Assembly: GCA_022710165.1 (NCBI GenBank)
Contig: JAKLHL010000024.1
Coordinates: forward strand, 1-12,475
DNA: 12,475 bases
Source: Bdellovibrionales bacterium
GTDB lineage: Bacteria; Bdellovibrionota; JAFGOL01
Direction of reading: 5' to 3'
Positions 1 through 6,600 of this stretch are shown in pieces. Below the pieces are notes generated by a model. The model was not told where the DNA came from. It saw only the letters and a program-made list of their open reading frames with translations, and did no database searches. Position 1 is the first letter of the stretch; each line of letters starts with the position of its first letter. The translations under genes were made by a program, and so were the position numbers.

Positions 1-1
1 T

Positions 2-874
2 GCAATTAAGAAGCTGAACAAGAAAGTCTCAATAGTAAATCACGACAGTACCCCTGGCTCCTTAAAATTCCTTGAATCATATACGGAGTTCTTCTCTCCT
101 GACAAGGCAGAGAAGGCCCAAAAAGCGCTTGTAATAATAGTGGACGTGAACGACCTCTCAAAGATAGGAGCTGATGCTAAGGAGTACATAGACAGCATCC
201 CTGACAAGGAAGTGTTCTTTATCTCCCACCACAAGACCAAAGCATTCGAGACTGGATGCGCTTACATGATATCAGAATCAGCTTCATCGACCGGTGAGAT
301 AATATATAACCTCATAAAGGATGAACTGGGCATAAAGCTCGACACAAGGACCGCGGAGGCTGTCTATACAGCGATAATAAGTGACACAAAGTCATTCAGG
401 TACTCAAGGACCACCTCCCATTCCCACAGGATCGCAGCAGAACTTTTAGAGCTTGGAATAGATGCGGAAAGGATACAGTCAGAGGTGTTCGGCAGTAACA
501 GCCTCGGTCAATTAAAGATACTTGGTTGCATGCTTCAGGACATAAAGACCACTGAGAGCGGAAAGGTGGCTTACGTTTATATCCCTTACACAACATTAAA
601 GGAACATGATGTTTGCGCCGCTCAGACCAAGGGCTTCGTGAATCACCTCCTAACGATAAAAGGAGTTGAGGTGGCTGTGCTGTTCAGGCAGGATGCAGAC
701 AACAAGATAAAGGTGAGCATCAGGTCCAAAGGACACTATCCAATAGAGGAGTTCGCGATCAACTTTGGCGGCGGCGGACATAAGTTCGCGGCGACCTTTT
801 ATTCCAACATTAAAAAAGATGAACTTATAGAGAAAATAACTTCTGGTCTTGAAAAAGTAGTGAGCGACAAATGA
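2..874 (+). CDS. DHH/DHHA1 phosphoesterase, NrnA/RecJ-like (5' end missing)
   Basis: The frame is open from base 2, so the start lies left of the window and the first DHH motif (DxD) is lost. What remains reads as the rest of an NrnA-type protein, a family that degrades short oligoribonucleotides or pAp with Mn2+ in the cytosol. Visible are motif II (VDVNDLSKIG, Asp at 143-145), motif III at 224-232, motif IV (SDTKSF) and a C-terminal DHHA1 domain with the substrate-binding loop FGGGGHKFAA. Motif III reads Ser-His-His, not Asp-His-His: the codon is TCC, so the signature aspartate is gone while both histidines remain. The gene ends in TGA inside the start codon of hflX (ATGA), suggesting translational coupling. 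The family call is firm. Whether the substrate is nanoRNA, pAp or cyclic dinucleotide cannot be decided from this part. Confidence 0.88.
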   Translation, partial: AIKKLNKKVSIVNHDSTPGSLKFLESYTEFFSPDKAEKAQKALVIIVDVNDLSKIGADAKEYIDSIPDKEVFFISHHKTKAFETGCAYMISESASSTGEIIYNLIKDELGIKLDTRTAEAVYTAIISDTKSFRYSRTTSHSHRIAAELLELGIDAERIQSEVFGSNSLGQLKILGCMLQDIKTTESGKVAYVYIPYTTLKEHDVCAAQTKGFVNHLLTIKGVEVAVLFRQDADNKIKVSIRSKGHYPIEEFAINFGGGGHKFAATFYSNIKKDELIEKITSGLEKVVSDK

Positions 875-2121
875 CCACTTATAAAGCAGTTATCGTAGAG
901 ATACAGACACCGGAATCTGAGGCCACCGACCTTGATGAGATAAAGAGCCTTGCAGAGACATCTGGTGCAAAGATAGTCGGGGTATTTTCTCAAAATCTCA
1001 AAAAACTAAACCCTGCTACATGCATAGGAAAGGGTAAGGTGGACGAGATACGGACCTTCATAGAAAAAGAGGACATCGAGACCGTAATATTCGATATGGA
1101 GCTCACCCCTTCACAGGAAAGCAATCTTGAAGAAGAACTCGGCGTAGATGTAACAGACAGATCTGGTCTTATAATAGAGATATTTGCACAGAGGGCGCGT
1201 ACAAAAGAAGGCAAGATACAGGTCGATCTCGCTCTTCTGACCTATCAACTCTCCCGTCTAAAGGGAAAGGGCTTGGCGATGAGCAGGCTGGGCGGTGGCA
1301 TCGGTACCAGAGGCCCTGGAGAAATGAAACTTGAGACGGATAGAAGGACCATAAAAGAAAAGATAATAAAATTAAAGAACGAACTAAAACTTATGGAGAA
1401 GAACCGCGACCTGCACAGGAAATATAGAGAGAAAAAGAACATACCTCAAATAGCAATAGCCGGTTATACCAACGCAGGAAAATCAACGCTGCTTAATCTA
1501 CTGACCTCTGCTGGCGTTTTCGTAGAGGACAAATTATTCGCGACCCTTGATCCTACGACGAAGAGGTTGAAACTTTCAAATGGTAAACAGGCGATAATAA
1601 CTGACACTGTCGGGTTCATAAAAAGGCTCCCACACCATCTGGTAGATGCATTTAAATCCACCTTTGAAGAGATAAAAGAAGCAGACGTGATACTCCACAT
1701 AATAGATATATCCACACCTGAGTTCAACAATCACACCAACATAGTCAAGGAAGTCTTAAAGGACATGGATGCAGGCGATATCCCGGTAATTTACATCTAC
1801 AACAAGATAGATGCTGTCGAGATATCCAAAGAGACCTTTCTTCGTTATCCAAAGCAGCGTCCATTCATAATGATGTCAGCACTAAAAGGCATCGGGCAAG
1901 AAGAGTTGTTAAAAAAGATAGAGGAACAGCTTGGTTTTTTCTGGGAAAAATTAACGTTGAAGATAGGACACGTAGATTCCTGGATACTTTCGTTCCTGCT
2001 CTCTAACGGCTACATAATAAGTCAGGACGAAAAAGACGACTACACCCTCATAGAAGTAGAACTGCCACGATCTCTTGCGGGAAAACTAAAGAAGAGTTTA
2101 AAGCCCGGACAGCTTTTATAG
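871..2121 (+). CDS. hflX: GTPase HflX, ribosome-associated
   Basis: This 416-residue protein has the usual HflX length and order. An N-terminal HflX domain (about 1-185) carries GKGKVDEI near residue 53 and the family signature GGGIGTRGPGEMKLE near 141-155, followed by a charged helix. The Era-like G domain follows: G1 GYTNAGKS (198-205), G2 in TLDPTT (225-230), G3 DTVGF (245-249), G4 NKID (311-314) and G5 SAL (336-338). A short C-terminal domain ends the protein. HflX family members bind the 50S subunit and split or rescue stalled ribosomes under stress, which is family knowledge. The ATG overlaps the stop of the DHH gene and has no clear Shine-Dalgarno site, so coupling to the upstream gene is likely. 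The stop is 4 bases from the stop of a convergent gene. Confidence 0.96.
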   Translation: MTTYKAVIVEIQTPESEATDLDEIKSLAETSGAKIVGVFSQNLKKLNPATCIGKGKVDEIRTFIEKEDIETVIFDMELTPSQESNLEEELGVDVTDRSGLIIEIFAQRARTKEGKIQVDLALLTYQLSRLKGKGLAMSRLGGGIGTRGPGEMKLETDRRTIKEKIIKLKNELKLMEKNRDLHRKYREKKNIPQIAIAGYTNAGKSTLLNLLTSAGVFVEDKLFATLDPTTKRLKLSNGKQAIITDTVGFIKRLPHHLVDAFKSTFEEIKEADVILHIIDISTPEFNNHTNIVKEVLKDMDAGDIPVIYIYNKIDAVEISKETFLRYPKQRPFIMMSALKGIGQEELLKKIEEQLGFFWEKLTLKIGHVDSWILSFLLSNGYIISQDEKDDYTLIEVELPRSLAGKLKKSLKPGQLL

Positions 2122-2125
2122 GTCA

Positions 2126-2560
2126 TCACATCCTTACTATCTTGTTAGACCCAAAATAGAACTTTTCCATAGTTGCTGGTTTGAACTTCATCCCAATACT
2201 TTTTTGAATGTGTTCTGGCCTTATTTTTAACCTATCTACCGTGCCGCTAGGCGAGATAACGCCTGTAGCGATATATGCGTTCCTGATATTAGTGTTAATG
2301 TCCTTTACCTCTGAGAGGCCCTGATCAAAACATAAGGCACCGAATAATATAAGGAGGCCTTGATAAAGTTCTCCACTCTTACCGGACCTGTTCTTGTACC
2401 AGAAATCATAAAGCCCGCCGTTCCTTCCTCCCTCTGTATATTCACCGAACAGGGCTATATCACCTTCTTTGCCAAGCTCTCCGCCTTTTGAATCAATATA
2501 ATCCACGAACTTTTGGGTCATTTCCATTTCATCGCCGCAATCAGCGAATATATGTTTGGT
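2126..2560 (-). repeat. shared C-terminal domain, copy 2 (in the 369-residue protein)
   Basis: This encodes residues about 226-369 of the small exported protein, homologous at protein level to 3252-3671. The best conserved core is LFGEYxExGRxGGLYD. Spacing then differs by a few residues before a shared LSEV, and the copies agree again at FxPAxME. I do not recognise this domain from any named family. Confidence 0.8.
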
Positions 2561-3235
2561 AAAAGTGTTGCTCTCTAATTTATCGAGAAGATCAAGACCA
2601 TCCTGCCACTCGCTGTGCTCCATCAATCTTTCTTTTCTCACCATTGAAGACACCACATCTCCAGCCGTCTTTTCAAAGAACATATAATCAAAAGGCCCGA
2701 GTTCCAAAGACACCTTATCTATATCAGCATAATCCCACTCGCCAGAATCAGGATGTATGAAATAGAAACGCTCGTCCTCTGGCAAGGCCACAAGATATTC
2801 TTTCAAGCTTTTATTCAAGATCTTCGAGTTAAAGATAGTGGTTTCGTTCTTTAGGTCGTATTTTCCGCTAAGACGCCATTTACTCTCGTCGAACTCACCA
2901 GTAAGGACCTCCCTAAAGATCCAGCCCAGGTCTGTATATTCGTTCTTGAAAAGTTTTGTCTTGGCCTTGGAGTAATCCATGAATATGTCGATACCGTTCA
3001 TGCTAAGCATTTCTATCTGCTTAAAATGCTCTATAAAGACCTTGTTCACAAATTCCCTTGTTTCTTTTGTTGAGTACTCAGGCTTATATTTAAGGTCCAT
3101 AGCAAGTTCTTCTTTTTGCTCTGTCGTCATGTTAAGAAGAAGGCTCGGGTTATTTATCAGCGCAGGTGTCCACTGAGCAAGGACAGGGGTGCTGAATAAA
3201 ACACAAAGTACAAAAATGATATATCTAATTTTCAT
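2126..3235 (-). CDS. exported protein of unknown function sharing its C-terminal domain with the neighbouring M48 fusion protein
   Basis: This gene encodes 369 residues. Residues 1-20 are a clear Sec signal peptide (MKIRYIIFVLCVLFSTPVLA, cleavage likely before Gln21). The mature part has no further membrane segment. Residues 21-220 match nothing I recognise; they are mostly helical with many acidic and aromatic residues. Residues about 226-369 align with the last about 140 residues of the upstream M48/ABC1-like protein. The block LFGEYTEGGRNGGLYD (262-277) shares 13 of 16 residues with it, then comes LSEV, and both proteins finish with F-x-PA-x-ME near the end. The start is supported by AAAGGAG 10 bases upstream, overlapping the stop of the preceding gene. 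The 16-base gap makes co-transcription nearly certain. A partner or regulator of the large protein is a plausible inference. It is a distant paralogue of that C-terminus, not a frame-broken piece of it. Confidence 0.88.
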   Translation of the reverse strand: MKIRYIIFVLCVLFSTPVLAQWTPALINNPSLLLNMTTEQKEELAMDLKYKPEYSTKETREFVNKVFIEHFKQIEMLSMNGIDIFMDYSKAKTKLFKNEYTDLGWIFREVLTGEFDESKWRLSGKYDLKNETTIFNSKILNKSLKEYLVALPEDERFYFIHPDSGEWDYADIDKVSLELGPFDYMFFEKTAGDVVSSMVRKERLMEHSEWQDGLDLLDKLESNTFTKHIFADCGDEMEMTQKFVDYIDSKGGELGKEGDIALFGEYTEGGRNGGLYDFWYKNRSGKSGELYQGLLILFGALCFDQGLSEVKDINTNIRNAYIATGVISPSGTVDRLKIRPEHIQKSIGMKFKPATMEKFYFGSNKIVRM

Positions 3236-3245
3236 ATCCTAAAAA

Positions 3246-3252
3246 CTCCTTT
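3246..3252 (-). promoter_or_regulatory. ribosome binding site for the 369-residue exported protein
   Basis: On the minus strand, AAAGGAG lies 10 bases before the ATG at 3235. It overlaps the TAA stop of the large upstream gene by one base, so ribosomes finishing that gene end right on the next initiation site. This supports the chosen start and an operon. Confidence 0.7.
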
Positions 3253-3671
3253 TACCTCTTAATTATCAATTTTGTGCCTTTTGTCACTCTTTCCATCATA
3301 GCCGGATTAAAGGTCATCTTTGACACGGTCTCTAGTGACTTTATATCAAGCCTGCTCTCGTCCTTAACTGAACCATCTGCATACATGACACCATTATCTA
3401 CGAACACCATACGGACCACTTCAGACAAGGCCCTCTCAGAATCAAGTTCATTAGCGTATACAAGAATACCTATCAATAAAGCAAGGTCCGGTTCATTCTT
3501 TGCCAAGTGATCATAAAGCCCGCCTTCACGTCCCATCTCGCCATATTCACCGAAAAGTATTATGTTATCTTTTGCACTAAGGGCTCCGTCCTCTTCTGCT
3601 ATATGTTCCATAAAGTTATCCACACTGGCTTCTATATCATTACCTGAGCAAAGTTCAGGCATATGTTTTTG
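3252..3671 (-). repeat. shared C-terminal domain, copy 1 (in the giant exported protein)
   Basis: This encodes residues about 1698-1836. The core LFGEYGEMGREGGLYD (1736-1751) matches copy 2 at 2126-2560 in 13 of 16 positions. Both copies sit at the extreme C-terminus of an exported protein. Confidence 0.8.
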
Positions 3672-6600
3672 CAAGAGTGACATGAATGAAGCAGGATCAG
3701 ATCTTTTTGTAACATTATCAAAAGGCAACTTGTTCAAGGTCGTCCTATCAGGTTTTACAAGATCATCCTCGTAGATATCGTCATTAGTATAATCATCTTC
3801 GTAATAATCATCATCTTCATAGTATCTGGAGCCTTTGCCCTTCTTTACCCACTTCCTTGGCTTTACCTTGTTCTTGATAGCATTATTGGACTCATCTATC
3901 AGCTTATTAACATCATCCTCTGACAAAGGCAGGAATTTCGGCTTAATTGGAAGGCTCTCCGATCCAAAAACTATCTTGACCTTTGGGGCCTGTTCTTTCT
4001 TAACAAAAGAGAACAAGGAACCAAAAAGCTTAAGGCCTATAGCAGTCTTTTGCTGAACAGAAAGGTTGTCCATAAAACCCTTTCTTATCATCTCATCTAT
4101 ATAACCTTCTTTATTAACGCTGCTGAACAGGTCCTCTATGAAGCTCGCGTCCTCATTCGTGGAAAAGTCCAACTCTTTGATGTAATCATTCAGGGCAAGC
4201 ATCATGTAGTATATATTCCTTATGTAAGAGTTAACCTCTTTACCCATGCTTTCTGATTCAAGTACTGCAGCCTCGAACACGTTACCTATGAAACTGACAT
4301 CATTATTCTGTTTAAGAGCTTCCTCGTAGATCCTGGCTATGACTTTGCCAAGGTACAACTTGGCCTCATCACTAGGAGGAACTATCGTCCTCTCACCATA
4401 ATCAAATATACCTACGCTGTTATCGCCGTAAACGTTCCTGTTACTACCATGAGGATCTGCATCTATGGTGTTCCCTGTAAGCATATATCCCAGTTCAATG
4501 GCCAGAACGGCCTTTGCTATCGTCTTAAAGTCTATTTCAGCTTTCTGTTCCTTGAGGTCATTGAAAGTCTTATTAGGTATAAGCTCCATGATGGAATAAG
4601 CCACCTTTTTATCATTCATGTCTGGTATCATGTTATCGCCGTAATACATCCACCTTGCAGGATCGAACTCCACTTTAACACCGTCTATAATTACACTAGA
4701 ACCTTTATACTGCTTATACGAAAGTTCTGACTGCTCTGCGCTCCTTGTCATATCAAGCTCATTAGAGGATTGTTCGTATGCATTATCGACCAATGGCGAA
4801 AGGACCTTAAGGACATCGTTGAGCTCTGGGTGACGTCCCATGTTATTTATAGCCTTCTTTAATATCTCGTAGCTGTCCTCTATCTTCTTGTCAGAATTAT
4901 CCCTCATTAAGCGTATGGCCACTAAGCCATTGTCTTTTAATTTACCTTCCACGACTATAAAAGATTTCCCTGCACCGAGTATCTTTCCGAGATATTGGAA
5001 TTTATTCCTTATCTGTTTTGGCACATTGGTATTAAAGAGGTTCCAGACTTCCATCCTTGTAGGTTCAGAAGAATGCCCCTTAAAACGAGAAAAAGCCTTT
5101 CTTATGTTGTTTGGCACATAAGGACTTGAGTGCACCTGCTGAGCAAGTTTCCTTACGACAGGGTTATCATCATATTCAGCTATCCTTGCCAACGCTGTAG
5201 GGACATCGTTCATCCCCGAGCTCCCTTTAGAGTCGTTCTTTCCTGCTATCAAGAAAGAAGCGAACATAAAGAAGCGGCTATACTCTGGAAGTGCTTCTGC
5301 ATAGCACTTGAACGCAAGCTTGGCCTTGTCAGATTCTGCTCCGTTCTGTATTACGGTCTTATCAAAAAGATAGTCGAACACATTTTCCCATTTAAGGCTG
5401 ACCTCTTTCAGGAACTTTGACATTATCACTACCTGAGCCTCGAATGGGCTATACCAATAATCGTTGTAACGTTTTACCAGCTCTTCCTGAAGTTTCTTTT
5501 TCTCTTCTTGGTCCATGTTATTATGTTCATTAGAGAACACATCCACAGTCTTTGTAAGGGTCTCCTCTGTTACAGGATTACCAAGAAAGTCTATAAAAGT
5601 CTCTGCACGCTCTTTGGTCTTAATATACTTAGAGAAAAAGTATTCCCAACCAGAAGCTTTAATGTGGGCATTAAAAGAAAATACGTCTCGTATTTTATTC
5701 ACGCTAGTCTTACGGCTGGCATAAAAGTCCAGATACTCTGAAAGTTTTTCTTGAGAAACAAGGTCCCTCGCTAATATCTGACCTAAGTCGTATTTAACAC
5801 CAGAACCTATTTCTACATTCTTCATGAGTCCTTTAACTTTGGACTTTATGAGCTGGGCATACGCTTTCTTGTCCTCAGCATCGGTATGCAGGCCATACTT
5901 TTGAAGCAAGGTCTCAGACAAAAGGTCCAACAAAGGCTGTTTGGATTTGGTGACAGAAGGGTTATTCGATCTTTTATAGTATAGGCCGGCACTACTCATA
6001 TCCCCTTGGCTCAGTTTTTCATCACCCTTATATTCAGGGTCGAACTTGTCAACATAGACACTTGGGTCCAGCAAGAGGCTGGTTATAAGTTCCATCTTCG
6101 CGTCAAAGTCCATTCCGGAGTTTCTTATTGAATCAACGATCCAAGCATTTATCTTGTTTAAAACATAATAGTTGGCAGGATACTCAAGGGCTATTCGCGC
6201 CATTACTGAGTGCATTTTTAATATCTGTTCTTTCAAAGGCAGTTCCTTAACAAAAAGCTCCATATAGAGGTCAAGCAGCGCGTCCATTTTCTGTTCTGAA
6301 TACATCGTCTTTGAGTACTCATAGATATAATTTATAAAAATATTATGGATCTTTTCTGATCGTTCAAGCCCAGTACCTATTTCCAAGATGTGGTCTATAA
6401 CAAAGTCGCTATGACTTATCTTATACAGGTAAAAGACAGAGGAAAGCCTGTTTGTCATATCCGGTGTTTCAGATAAGATATTCTTTATATTACGCTCTAT
6501 CAGAGGATTTGATGATTCTCGCACATCGGATAGTTTTAAAAGGGAATTATATGCCGCGTCAAACTTCTTGGTATCTCTTGGCCAAAGGTCGAACTTGTTA

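Noticed and set aside
2095..2121. Stem AAAGC/GCTTT at the end of hflX as a terminator
   Set aside because: Only 5 base pairs, AT-rich, and no following T-run on either strand.
4950..5000. GAGKS in the giant protein as a Walker A nucleotide site
   Set aside because: The GxxxxGK[ST] spacing is not met: the residue five before the final Gly is Lys. The segment fits the nucleotide loop of the ABC1-like domain better.
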